In this document: positions 39,855 through 51,773 of the stretch, piece by piece
How positions within the stretch are numbered: the stretch's first letter is position 1
Layout of the letters: every line of letters starts with the position of its first letter
The notes under the pieces: model-generated
The model's input: the letters and a program-made list of their open reading frames with translations, nothing else
What the model was told of the DNA's origin: nothing
The model's database searches: none
Source: Bemisia tabaci
Lineage: Eukaryota > Arthropoda > Insecta > Hemiptera > Aleyrodidae
NCBI RefSeq assembly: GCF_918797505.1
Contig: NC_092793.1
Span: forward strand, 48,658,243 to 48,722,242
DNA length: 64,000 bases
Reading direction: 5' to 3'
Program-made: the position numbers and the translations under genes

Positions 39855-40105
39855 ATCGAAGGCCAAAGTGCGAAACCTCGTATCTCCAATGCAGTGTGCC
39901 CCTATTTTATTTTTCTGAAGATGACCAAGCCAAGTTCATAGCTTGAAATGAATACAGAATATTTTGCTAGCTGAGGAAAAAATCAAGGAAGTTTTCCAAG
40001 AATTAAGTAAGTTCATTATTTTCTTAAAAAAAGAAAAATGACATGAAGCCTGCAATGTCGCCAACGGTGGTACATGGTTTCGCACTTTGAGTAGCCATCA
40101 TTATG
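39855..40105. repeat. Degenerate inverted repeat element
   Basis: About 45-bp imperfect arms at 39855-39897 and 40055-40105 share CAAAGTGCGAAACC and a CTGCAATG motif at the inner ends. Single related arms occur at 15400-15470, 39195-39250 and 40660-40715. Confidence 0.4.
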
Positions 40106-41750
40106 GTAGAAATAGGGCTAAGTAGGTATGTCCTGTCTCACCTTGCCGACAAAGTAAGGAGTTCTTTCCAATGATCAATTGGCTTGCAAGATGACTTTAC
40201 TTTTTTACCTCTTCCTGCATCTAAAAATCTGATTCTCTTTTTTATCACTAAAAATGAATAAAACTCTTAAATATTCCTCATTAGATGATCCATTTAGATC
40301 TCCATAAGTGTCTGATTTTAGAGACTATTCCTCTAACAACATATTCATGCGTTTGCATTACGTAATGGAGACTGCTTTCAATTATCTGAACATACTTTTT
40401 GTCACAATCAACTGAGTATCAGCCATGTTGCAACATAGGAAATTTATCTAGACTTTCACCTCCTGTTTGCAACTTCATCGGTGTTAGGTGGCAATGAATT
40501 CATTGTCCAATATCTATTGTGCTCTCTTGTGTCTAAAATTTATACCTTTCTACTCAGCACTAATTGACAAATTAACTAGTGAGAGTGCAAAAACATGTAT
40601 CTCGAAGAGACGCAAGAAATGACGGTGTGTTTTTTTACATTCAAGAAAAAAATTGTGACAGGAAGTCTTTAAAGTCGCAAATCGAGATATGCGTTTTCGC
40701 AGTTTCGCAATCAACTTATTAAAATATGAATCCGGAATTCCTTGCATCTGGCTGACAAGATGTGGAAAGTTGACATGAGGAGAGGGAAGAACGGCCGAGG
40801 TTTATTGTTGATTTGAATTTGGCGGGTAATAGCCACGCATGAGATTAGTGCTGCAACCTCGCGCAAGATCTTCGCAACTCGTCGCTGGCCCATGCTTGTT
40901 TGTTTATATTTCACGTTATCCTGGTCTGTAACTGCAACACTCTCAAGATTTATATTTGACTCTTATCAGGGAGCAGGGACCACAAGAACTTTCTAGAACT
41001 TGTCCCTGCCATCATCTAAAGATCTAATCTACTGCTAGATCCTTGTTATCATCATCCAAGATATTTTCTCTGTGCCTGTGCTCTACCCTACTCAAGCAAA
41101 GTGACACCTGATTTTTAAAAGTGCATGTATCAAAAATAATTTGAAAGATTACATTGGCTGTGATTATTTTCATAATAGTTCTGTTTGTGCCATCCTATTT
41201 GCTTGCTTCTCCCTTTTTCTTCGCGCCAGTGAATTCGTGGTTCAGAGATTTGTGTTACTTACTCATCATTTGTCTGTGGTAAGTTGAGTCTCCTCCAAAT
41301 TACATACCTGTTAATGTGTACACCATCAAGAATGAAAGTTATTTGGCCATTGTAGCGCCCCTAAATTTTGGGGTTTTATTAGAACCAATTTTGTGCATTG
41401 AGGATGCGTACAGAGACGGAATTGGTCTGGAGGGGATCAGAGCTATTCCTCCATTCACTTTTCTATGTAGCGATTTCATTCTGCTCTTTTCCAAGAAATA
41501 TCACCAAACCTCTCAGGACCTCATTTAAACTTTTCAAAGAGGTCTCATGCAAGAATCTATTTTGACCTCTGAGGAGTCAACAAGTACTTGGAAAATGAAC
41601 AATTCATTGTTTATGTATTTGCTTCACTCAAAGAGCATGGAAATAGGCCGTCTGGAGGTTTTTTTGAAAAAGAATTTCTGGGGTACAGCTCTGTGCTCTA
41701 CGTAGAGTACCCTCTAAAGGGTCCTAAGTGTAAGGAGGGCACCAATGAGG

Positions 41751-41934
41751 CATAGAGAAAAAAAAGGAGGTGTTTGCATTTCGGGCATCTTGGAATTTTT
41801 TGATGACTTGATGACGTAGGTGGGTACAGTGTGAAGGGGACGTCCCTGTACCCAGCTGTACCCACCTACGTCATCAAGTCATCAAAATATTCCAAGATGC
41901 CCAAAATGCAAACACCTCCTTTTTTTTCTCTATG
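41751..41934. mobile_element. Foldback element, 79-80-bp arms, 9-bp target duplication
   Basis: The 184-bp element is almost wholly inverted repeat (arms 41751-41829 and about 41857-41934, with few mismatches). It is flanked by a perfect 9-bp repeat, ccaatgagg, at 41742-41750 and 41935-41943. Ends start CATAGAG. Nine-base duplication fits Mutator-like or Merlin-type transposition. Confidence 0.85.
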
Positions 41935-42863
41935 CCAATGAGGAGGTTTCCTAGTATTCGCAAGACAGCCCTGACAGTAGCACTTATATTTTGAAACTTT
42001 CCAAGATGCATGCACCAAGCTAGCTGTCTCTGAACAATCCATCATGGTTTGTTTTGATGTCATGGACCAAAGAGAAAGTTCCTGCTTTGACCAATTTTAG
42101 AGATGAGAATTCATTTTATCAGTTGGCCATTCCTAATTGATATGTTCAGAAAACCATAGCCTTTTAAATTATATCTAGATATCTACAATACTTACATGAT
42201 TTCAGCTCCTTACATTTGCCAAAAAGTTACCTCTCACGAAGCATTATTGTTGTAACCAAACAGCCGTATTAAGTAGGTATGCACTGAACATAATTTATTG
42301 TTCTTTTTCAGACTTAACGGATGAATATGTTTTTAATATTTACTGACCTGCATTTGGATCCTAGTTGCCTTCCAAGATGTCCATTTGGAGGGGGGGGGGG
42401 GGGGGGCATCAGTAATTCCTAATATAAGAATTCAGGGAGTAAATTACAAAATCCCGTCACAGTAATGTCCTATGTACTTGCTGAAAAACAGGCCTAAGTG
42501 CCTAACCAGATATCTCCATTTGGGATGTGACAGACTTCCAGTCGTATTTGATTTTTTCTATGAAAAACTTGTCGACGTAATTTCTTGAAAACTTCCTTGG
42601 TTTTCCTTCTATGTTAGCGAAATAACTTGTAGACATTTTAAGTCATAAAAATGACTTATTCTTCCTAGCGAAAATAAAAGAGGAGCAGAGATTTTGAAAC
42701 ACAGCAATGGAGATAAGTATGTTGTTTTGAATTGTCACCATCAAAGTGTAAGTAAGTACTGGTTAAGTACTGTTTGTCACTGCATTTTAAGTTTTAAAAT
42801 AATAATAATAACCTTGACTCAATTGTAAAATTACTTTCAGGAGTGCAGATTCTTCCAACCAAA

Positions 42864-45800
42864 ATGTCTACTCCAATTGTATCAATGTTGAATTCAGAGC
42901 AGCTGCTCACTTGCCCATATGATCAATCGCACAGGTTCCGTCGTTTCAAAATGCTTAAGCACATCCGGATTGCCGTCTTAAATACGAAAAGGAACACCCA
43001 GAGCTAGCAATGAAAGCTTGTCTCTACAACTCTGCTCATATTGTCCCGGATGTGGAGTGGGAAGTGAGTATTATTTGATCAACTTTGGTTTAATTGGCAG
43101 TGTCACCTAAATGAGTATTTGGCCTTGGTAAAAATGAGTATAGTAAATGGGTATAGCGGAAACCTTGCTCAACTTGTTTTACTTAGGTAAGTGTTCCCAA
43201 ACTTTAAGGCCCAGTACCACATTTCTGGACCCAGAATGCTGTTCCTACAGGGCAGCCAGGCTCTTTCCACAGTGCTAGGAGCTAGAACACTCTTTTGTGA
43301 TGTCAAGAAATGTGCATTTAAATTTTGGAAAATTGTATGACTCCTGTCCAAAATAAACTGAAAACTTAAAAATATAGGCAAAAGAATAAGTCCAGCAGTC
43401 GTTTAAAAGTACATCACAAGATAAGTTTTATTCAAAATGGCAGATTACTCCATTTTTTCTTGAATGCCTCTTCATTTTTCATCTGAAACACTCCTTTTTT
43501 TTCTCTCATCAGACACAAGCGCTTCATCCCATCATCTAGTTACGAGCTTGTTTTCTCGGTGTAATTTTCCTTCAGTGTATCTTCATCCTACTGTCGTCAA
43601 ACTAAAGAGTGTAGGGAGATTCAAGCTTCTCCCCATTTTCAACCAAAATTGAGGAGTTTGGAAGATGAGGCGTATATGTGCAGTTTTTGCTATTTCGAGA
43701 AATATGTGTTCGAAGTTTCGAAATTACATGGATCTTTATGGCGGAAAGTAAGTTCAAACTGACTTTTTGATGCTCAAAAACTTGAACATTCGAGCAAATT
43801 TTTCACAGAACATGAATTAAGACTAGTTTCACTTGAAATCATTAATACCTATCTCATTTTTTTCAAAAACTGCACTTACTCATGAGCCTTGTCCTCCAAG
43901 TCCCTCAATTCAAAATCAGTTTCTTGCAAGACAGGAAAGAAGAAAGAAAGAAATAAACTAAATCTTTTTTCCTTAACAAATTGGACCTTGCTAAAACGCT
44001 GTGATAATTGAAAAAGATCAATGAAATTTGATGGGATTCCACCCTTCTTTCCCATTCTCCTATAGATTCCTTCATTTCATTGAGATGGTGGTCATGGTCA
44101 GAAATGTTGTGCACCCCTGGTCAAACTTAAGATTCACTGAAACAAAATTGTATCCGCAGTACCTAGTTATATTGACTACTTACCAAGATACTAATAGATA
44201 AACCTGTATTGTACCCTATGAATACAGAAAGACTCCAAAGAATGTATACTTAATTATTATTAATTGTTCCAGTATCACATGGAAGAATGTGAAGATCGAA
44301 TCAAAGGTGATCTTATGAGGTACCAAGTAGAGAGGAATCCTGCTTTTGAGAATAACACTGTAATTCCTCTCAGTGATATTCCGGATGTAGAATGTGATGA
44401 AGACTGGAATCTGCCTCAGGTATGCCTGAAGTGGAGGTTCACTTCTCTTTCAATAGAGATATGTTGCTTCGCTTTTTTACCATTGATATGCTACTCTCCT
44501 TATCATTCTAAACAAAACTCTCCTTTTAAATTATTTTTGTGATGTTCACTCCTAAAAATCAGGTGTGACTTCGCTTGCATGGGATAGAGCAAAGAAGAAA
44601 AATAAATAAATAAATGATAAAAAGAATACTAAATCCATTGTTTCAGTGGTGCAAATCATTGTAAGTGGTACTAGATAGATGGCAAAGAGGGAAAAAATGT
44701 GAAATAGACTGGTTAGAACTGATTCCTCAAAGGATTTTTTACTGCCCATAATAAGTGAAAGGCTCTTTGCAGTGAGAAGAGATTGTGGCATGATTAGGAA
44801 CTTCAATGATCGAGTAGGTAATGTTTACACTTTAACCCAGTCAGCTCTGATTTTTGCCAATTTGTGGAGCTGATATTTTTAAAAGAGCTCATAGAATCTT
44901 CAAGAGCTAAGTTCAACATATGCCCAAATTGATGATAAGAGGAATGTATTGTAATTTTATTAAAAGTTGATTAATACCTGATTTGCACACATACTATTTA
45001 ATGCCGCAAACTCATTCCCAACAGTAAATTTCTAAAAATTGGAGAGTATTTTCTGGAAGTTCATTAATTGCAATTCTGGATTTTCTTTCAGATTATTTTC
45101 CTTCCTTTGAGCTAAATTTTTACATTCGCAAGAGGGATGCATAAGTTTTGAATCATTATACATAATTATTTACGTAAAAACATCTTTTATAAAGTTTCCA
45201 CACATAAGCCAAATTGTCATATGTTCACTATCTGATTAATGTAGACACCCTGTATTTGCATCAAATGAGACTCTTAAAGTTTAACTTCTTTGCTCAAAAT
45301 CCATAATAGCGTAGACATAGGACTTAGTTTCTCAAACATTTAGAAAATTAAGTAATGGTAAGAAAATACCTCCTTTTCTCAATCCTGATGTGAAACATAA
45401 GAGAATATCCATATCCATTAAGAAAAAGTTTTTGTTGTTTATGTTCATCTGAGGAACTGAATACATGATGACTGCCATTTTTCATTTTGTGCAGAGGCAC
45501 CAAAGCAGGCAAACTCATTTTTATAAGTAAATAAAAAAAAAAAAAAAATGGTCTTTTTAATTTTTCTCTGTCAAAATTTGTTTTAAAATTCTTTTTACTG
45601 GTCAAATTTTAGAATCCTGTCTCAATCAATGCCATAATTCAAGAAAAAATCAAGGAGGAAAAGGTCCTTATTCCATTGATAGGAGCTCCAAAAGCAGAAC
45701 GTAAGAAGTACTACATGGAAGAACGCAGACGACACAATACATTAGAAGATGCCAAGCCATCCACCTCAAATACCTCTGTCCCTGTCGTGAGTATCCATAT

Positions 45801-47642
45801 AAGTTCTCTTTTTTCAATTAGACCGAGTTTATCCAAAAGGAGCCAACCTGCATAAAGTTGAAACTGAGAAAAAGGAGTTTCAAGTTTTATTTCTCCATGA
45901 GACTCAATGTAGAAAATAAACTTTTACCCCTCTTTTAACAGACTAAATTTTTTTTTTTTTTTCCCCCGACTTGGAGTTTTAAGCAGGAGGAAATATACAA
46001 CTAGCGGAACCCAAAAAGATTCCTAACTCAATTTTTTAGCAAATATGTGTTGGTTCCTTTCTGATAAAGTCGCTTCAATTTACATCTCATCTCCACCAAG
46101 AAGGTTTGGTGACAACGTACAAAATTTTAAAAAAATGAGCTCCTGTTGCAAATTTTACCTTCAACAGCTCCTGTATGATGTTAATGCTCATGTTGTGTTA
46201 ATGTGATCATTGTTGAGGAAAGATATTTTACCGTGTAGAAAAATATTTTTCTTAGGTGATTTTGACAGGTTGGGCTGAAAAATCGAAATTTGAGTTTTTA
46301 ATGGATGATAAATTCTTAGTAGAGATATTAGGGTGGGGCTGTCTAAAAAATATGAAGCCTCCTAATGCTTTTCATTTTAAGATGCATAGTTGGGAAGAGC
46401 GTAAAAATGTCAGACTTTTTGCAGAAACCACAGGTGTTCATTGCCATCTCAAAATAGTGGTCAAATAAAGTTAAACGTTTTAAAAGTTTAACAGGTGGCA
46501 GATTTGAAATGGTAATAGACAGAAACAGGTAGGTAGGTTTTTTTTTTTTTTTTTTTTTTTTTGCAAAAATCTCAGATTTTTTTACTATTTCAAACAATGT
46601 ATCATTAAACGATGGTTGCATTTTGAATATCTCAGCTTGACCCCTGTCCCTGCACCTCTAATTATGTGGGGGGGGGGGGGTGTCGTTATCTCTCAAATGC
46701 ATTTTTCCCTTTATGCATGGGACAATACTTCAAACCTGAACATTTCAACATAAAAATTGAAGAATTTTTAAGCACTTGTTTTGCATATCCTGGTTTTAAA
46801 TTATTATTTTATTGCATCAATTAGTTCTTGGTGTGGAACTTCAAAGCTACAGAGAAATGAAAGAACCTAATGAGATTGAAAATCTAAGTATTATCAATTA
46901 CAAATCTGAATTTGTGCTGAAGAGTCAGCTGAACTCAGAAGAAAAAAATAGTCTTGCCCAATAGAGCTCAGAGTCAATAAAGGGAACTTCAGTGATTTCG
47001 TCAGATCATAAGAAACTTCAGCTATTATAGAAATCATGCTTTTGACAAACATTGGATTCTCTAGCTGAAAATATCAGAATTCTCACTTCTTCTCAATTTT
47101 TGGTCTATGGCTAACTCACCATCATTCCTAATAATATTTTTTTCTTTCAGGACAAAAATCAGCCCTTGAGGAAACCGAAAACTATTTCTGAACTTTCAGC
47201 TGGGCCATCATGTGCACCTCCTTTCTCTCAGCAAGTTCCTCCAAATCTAAAATCAAAAGAGACAGATGAACAGAGAATTGACGTTAATGCTCTCGAGGAA
47301 ACTTCTGCTCTGGTGAAAGGAACAGTGAAGCCTTCACGAATGTTTCCCAAAGGCCGTGGTCGAGCTCCCTGTAATAATGTTGCTGCTAGTTCCCAACCTG
47401 AGCCAAAAGTTGGCAGCAGTGTTCCAAGCAGCTGCAGAGCTGCTGAACCCATTCCAAGTGTTTGTGATGTGTCTCAAAATATGGCTAACTTGAGCATTGA
47501 TCCTATTAGTTTTGGCAGCATTGGTGGAGATGGATCTATTAGTAATCCTATCCCTAACAAAGGCCGCGGACGCAAGTTTTTAAACGATCTGCGTAGGGAG
47601 CACGCTTATTTTTTTCTCCAATGGCAGTCGATAAACTCTTAA
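42864..47642 (+). CDS. GTSF1: GTSF1/Asterix-like copy 2, frameshifted in its first zinc finger
   Basis: Tandem duplicate of the gene at 32540-38385. Coding exons 42864-43063, 44273-44419, 45613-45786, 47151-47642 have the same order and splice phases as copy 1, but the first is 200 nt instead of 201. One base is missing at about 42968-42972, just before the codon of the fourth ligand (C37) of CHHC finger 1, so the frame from ATG 42864 stops at TAG 43005-43007. Every later exon is open in one joined frame: finger 2 (C-x5-H-x9-H-x3-C) is intact, as are VECDEDWNLPQ and the KGRGRAP / NKGRGRK motifs. An in-frame ATG at 43010-43012 could start a 288-residue, one-finger protein. Near the end, a net 2-nt insertion moves the ancestral stop (now out of frame at 47593-47595) and adds a new tail to 47642. 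It may be a young pseudogene, an N-terminally shortened gene, or a sequencing error in an intact gene. Confidence 0.8.
43657..43900. mobile_element. MITE, same family as 28205-28442
   Basis: Inverted ends of about 35 bp (TTTGGAAGATGAGGC...GTGCAGTTTTTG against the complement of CTTGGAGGACAAGGCTC...GTGCAGTTTTTG). It lies in the intron between the first two coding exons of GTSF1 copy 2 and was not found in copy 1. Confidence 0.5.
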
Positions 47643-47850
47643 TTCTCGTGTGTTCTTATTGTTTGAACTTTTCTGGTTTCAGTTTTTAGAAGAGAATATT
47701 CTTGAGGTTAAAAGTGAAATCGAAAGATAAGAATAATGCTGCAGGAAATTCTACAGAATGTGATTATCAGCTCAATTCCGTATATCATTATCATCTGAGT
47801 TCCTAGGTTCTGATCTTCTAACAGGAAGGCTATCTTGCCTCACTTTTAAT

Positions 47851-47885
<35 letters not shown>

Positions 47886-50160
47886 TCACTCTGAATTTAG
47901 CGGATGAAAAAGTGTGAACTTGAAAGAATGGAAAGGAACGTATCTTGATTGCATCATTTCAGTATTTGTCACCAGCATTTAATGTTTCATTGGAAAAGTG
48001 TCACATGAATTTGACTGTAATTGCCAACAATTATTCTTAACTCTTGTGAGGAAAAACACCAAAATTTTTGGACAAATTCTTACGACAGTTTTCCTATGAA
48101 AAAATAAAATGATAGATCCACTGAAACAGCACAAAGGATATAAGTTCTTTCATGTCAGAGACAATTTTTTGTAATGTGAGCTACACACGTGAGGCGGTAT
48201 CTGTAAAAAAAGTGAATGTTTACATCAACCATTTTTGCAGATAATGGAATTTTAAAATCTCCGTACCTTAAAAAATATTTGCGCCAATTTTCAAACTCTA
48301 AGCTCAATTCTGTGGTGAAAAATGAATAAAAAAACACATGTTTTATCCCAAAACATAGATGTTGAATTTTAGAATTCCTTCCAAAATCACCTTGTATTAG
48401 GCAGCTCATTTACATGTGGTACCATTCGACATTGTGTACTCACTAACTCACTTGCTGCCTGTTTTTAGATGATTGACCTTTGCTGAATTTTTTTTTTCCA
48501 CTAGGAAGACTAATCATTTTTTTTTATTATTTTAGAGGACTGATAGATAATTTCTCTCTATCATTTTAGAAGACTGATATTAGTTATTTTTCATAATTTT
48601 AAAAGACTTTTGTTTGTTCCCTTTCTCTCAAGAAGTTACTGAAAGTCTTGTTTTTTCTTTATATAAAATTAGTAAAACTCTAATTAGTGCTCATCTCTTG
48701 GGTGCAATATTTGTGCCTTTCAAAAGTTAACTCTAAATTGCTTAAAAAAATTTGTCTGTAAATTCGACAGTCGTAACATTTTCTAAAAATGTCTGTAACG
48801 CATTCACTTTTAACTTTAACGAAAATGTCTAAAAAGTATGTTTAACCCAAGAGTTTGCTCCTTAGAAGAAATCCAAGCAGAATATTTTTGGTTTAAATGG
48901 TTTCTAAACGTAGAGCTTTGAAAACTTAAATTGCAATTTTCTCAAAATACCCAAACCACACATCCGCTATTTATACATTTAGCGCCTTTTATGATAATCT
49001 CTGTGCAATTTATCCTTTGCTTTGAGGTTTGACTTGTTAAATTGAGTGTCAGAAAGCTTGAAATTAGGAACTACTGTTTCTGGCTAACTCACAGGAGCAC
49101 CAATCTTCCTAGAAAAACTGATGGCCCTTACATTGTTTGTGAATTGAACGAGGAACAGTAGTTTCCAATTGCTAAGTGTAATCCATATAAACTAAAAAAG
49201 TTGCCTAAATTGCACCGGTTTAGTCGAGCGTGTTGGTTCTTCATTGATTTTTCCTAAGATCCCCTTCGTCAACTACAAGAGAGAAATAATGAAATCAGTA
49301 CATATCCATACATTAGATGGCGATTTCTAATATTGCTCATTACCTATAAGATATTTCTTTTTTATCTGCATGTCCTAAAAACATCAATGCACTTCCAAGA
49401 AAGGAAGAGAAAAGCAATCGATCAGTTTTCTCATCCAAATTGTAACACAATGTGTTGCTGATTTCTCATTCTTTTGTTAGAAATTAGAATTTCCATCAGC
49501 ATTGCCTTTTATGTCACCATTGTGATTAGAGTTCAAACTTTTTCAGGAAAAGTGCAGGGAATCTTACGCATTTCTAGGTTATTTTTAGTGAATTTAGAAA
49601 TTCACTAAGTGGACTGACGAATTTTTTGGAGTTTAGTAGTTTCTTTTTCTTTAAGTCCTTTTGTTCCTCAGGTATGCTTTTGAACCAGTTGACTTCTATT
49701 AGTGAGGTTTGTGAAAAAACTACCTTTAAGTAGTTGAATTATAAAAACCTCCAGCAGTTATTTTTATATTTTATTTTCATTACTGTAAATCTAAATGTTT
49801 TAATACATTATTTTTCATCACAATCGACTTTTTGCCTCATTCTTCTGATTCCTGTTTTAAATATTAGAATTTATTTGAAAAATAAAACAAAAGAAACTTA
49901 CTATACTTTTATAGAGAGAAGGAAAGAAATTGCAAAATCATAGGTTAACAAGTCATTTCTTTGTAGATTCATTTTTATGGCCATTCTCTTTCAAAGCAGT
50001 AAAATATGAGAGCATACAAATCTCACAGTTCCAAATCCCCCCTCCCCCCCCCCGAAAAAAAAGTAACTCCGGTGAACTTACTGTATCAATTTGAAGTACT
50101 TCAAGAGTATGGAGGTACTCAAAGAGTTTACCAGATCTCAGGCCAGTCGGCAGCATAGTC
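47643..50160. other. AT-rich stretch after GTSF1 copy 2
   Basis: Includes the copy 2 3'UTR (candidate AATAAA at 48103-48108) and a 31-base T run at 47854-47884. Nothing else recognised. Confidence 0.5.
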
Positions 50161-50428
50161 CAGTCAATTTAGTATTTTTCTGGGAAAATCAATGTGTATA
50201 AGGTTTCTCTGCGGTAACATGGTGCAATTGTTGCAATCGGTCACCACACCAACGTATTAAGAGTTTACTGAAATCGGCTGTCCGCTAAGGCCACCATCTT
50301 GAAAAAAGGCCGACGGAGGGGCCAAAATACGCCGCCGGCGACCGGTTTTTCGCCTATATCTCAAAAACAATCCATCCTACGGAAAAATATCATCGGAACT
50401 CTTAGAAAGAGGCAAAAAGCACACAATT

Positions 50429-50464
50429 TCCTATTAGGAACACTGTAAAGTGTTCCTAATAGGA
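50429..50464. repeat. Perfect 16-bp hairpin
   Basis: tcctattaggaacact at 50429-50444 pairs exactly with agtgttcctaatagga at 50449-50464 across a 4-base loop. It sits in repeat-derived DNA; there is no T tract after it to suggest a terminator. Confidence 0.8.
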
Positions 50465-50683
50465 TATGCATACATTTATTAATTTGTGACTTCTGGTTTA
50501 TGAGATGTCGCGGTAGTCTTTCTCTGCGGCTAGAAGGTCGAATTTTGCTTGAAATCGCGCTTTTCTCGCGAAATCTTGCTTAAAAACGGCGAGTTAGCGA
50601 GAAGAAACAATTGTTCTCACTATGGTAAGGAAGAACATTTCCAATAGAACAGTGCCTATTATTTCACTAAGGGGTCCTGCTTC

Positions 50684-50912
50684 AAGACCGCAGGAATACT
50701 TCACGTATTGTTCTAAACACAATGCAGTCGCCGCGAACATAAGAGCGCCTACAAGACTGCAGGAATATTTCACGCAATGCGCCTAAAACAACGCGGTCGC
50801 TGGTCGGCGCGACAAGCAAATTAGCGCCTACAAGAGTGCGGGAATACTTCACGCATTGCGTCTAACACAGTGCGGTCGCTGCCGCTGCTGGTTGGCGCGA
50901 AAAGCAATTTAG
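50684..50912. repeat. Three tandem copies of a ~70-80-bp GC-rich repeat
   Basis: Units start at 50684, 50753 and 50832 with AAGA(C/G)YGC(A/G)GGAATAYTTCACG and continue TTG...CTAAMACARYGCRGTCGC. The same motif (GCGCCTACAA..., GATACTTCACGCATTGCG) forms the palindrome at 56927-57003. Confidence 0.75.
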
Positions 50913-51773
50913 TTTAATAAACAATGCATTTTTTGATTTTACATAAACAAGATGCGTTTTCTAACCGCAATATTTCGATAATATGCTGTCATGAAGTTTC
51001 GATGTCACAACCGTCATAGGTGTTTTTATTTGATAAAACGGCCGCTAGGAGCAGGCCCGCCACAAGGGGGGGGGGGATACTGGATCCCTGGCACCGGGGC
51101 CAATTATTGGTCCCGGAGGGGGCCCGTGTTACCCGTGAAAAACCACTACGAATTCACATGCAACCCTTGTTTCGTAAGAAAAAGTGAAAAATTTACCCTT
51201 AAAATTTCGCAAAAGGTGAATAGATTTTCAGAAACACGCTGGGGCACTGTAGAATTCTTCTTAAATTTTCAAAGAAGTATACTTCCTGGAAAATTTCTAT
51301 CTATTTTCAAGATTTTCAGTAAAGAGGGATATTTTTAGTAACTGCGTTTCATTTTCTTCCGTCGTCAGATGCTAAGAGTCTCCAGTCTGGGCATCCTCGA
51401 CTTCAATGGCTCATGGCTCAACTCCCTTGCCATAGACAAACGAAGGGGGAGTCCAGGGGGGCCTGGCCCTCTTAGAACTGAAAATAGTATCATATGCCCA
51501 CCCCCCCCCCCCAAAAAAAAAAAATAAAAATTTTCCAGATGTTTTGAATGCAACAATTCGCAAGTATTTTGTGCTGAAAGTAGAAAAAAAAACATAATTA
51601 TTCCGCAGAAATTGATGGAAAAATTCTTTATGGAAGCTTCAAAATGCGTCCGATTAGTCGTATAAATTCTAAAATTTCTCGGGGGATGCCCCTCGGACCC
51701 CCCCCCCCCTCTCCGTGCCTGGGGTCCGGATCTTAAAACTGGTACCAGGGCCGGAGATGGGATGTGCCGAGCC

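Larger units (their letters stand above)
38530..42840. other. Spacer between GTSF1 copies
   Basis: Contains degenerate repeats at 39195-39250, 39855-40105 and 40660-40715, the foldback at 41751-41934 and a 17-base G run at 42390-42406. The 5' noncoding exon of copy 2 must lie here (acceptor at 42831-42840); a possible donor is gtctgtg|gtaagttg near 41280, unproven. No coding exon is recognised. Confidence 0.5.
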
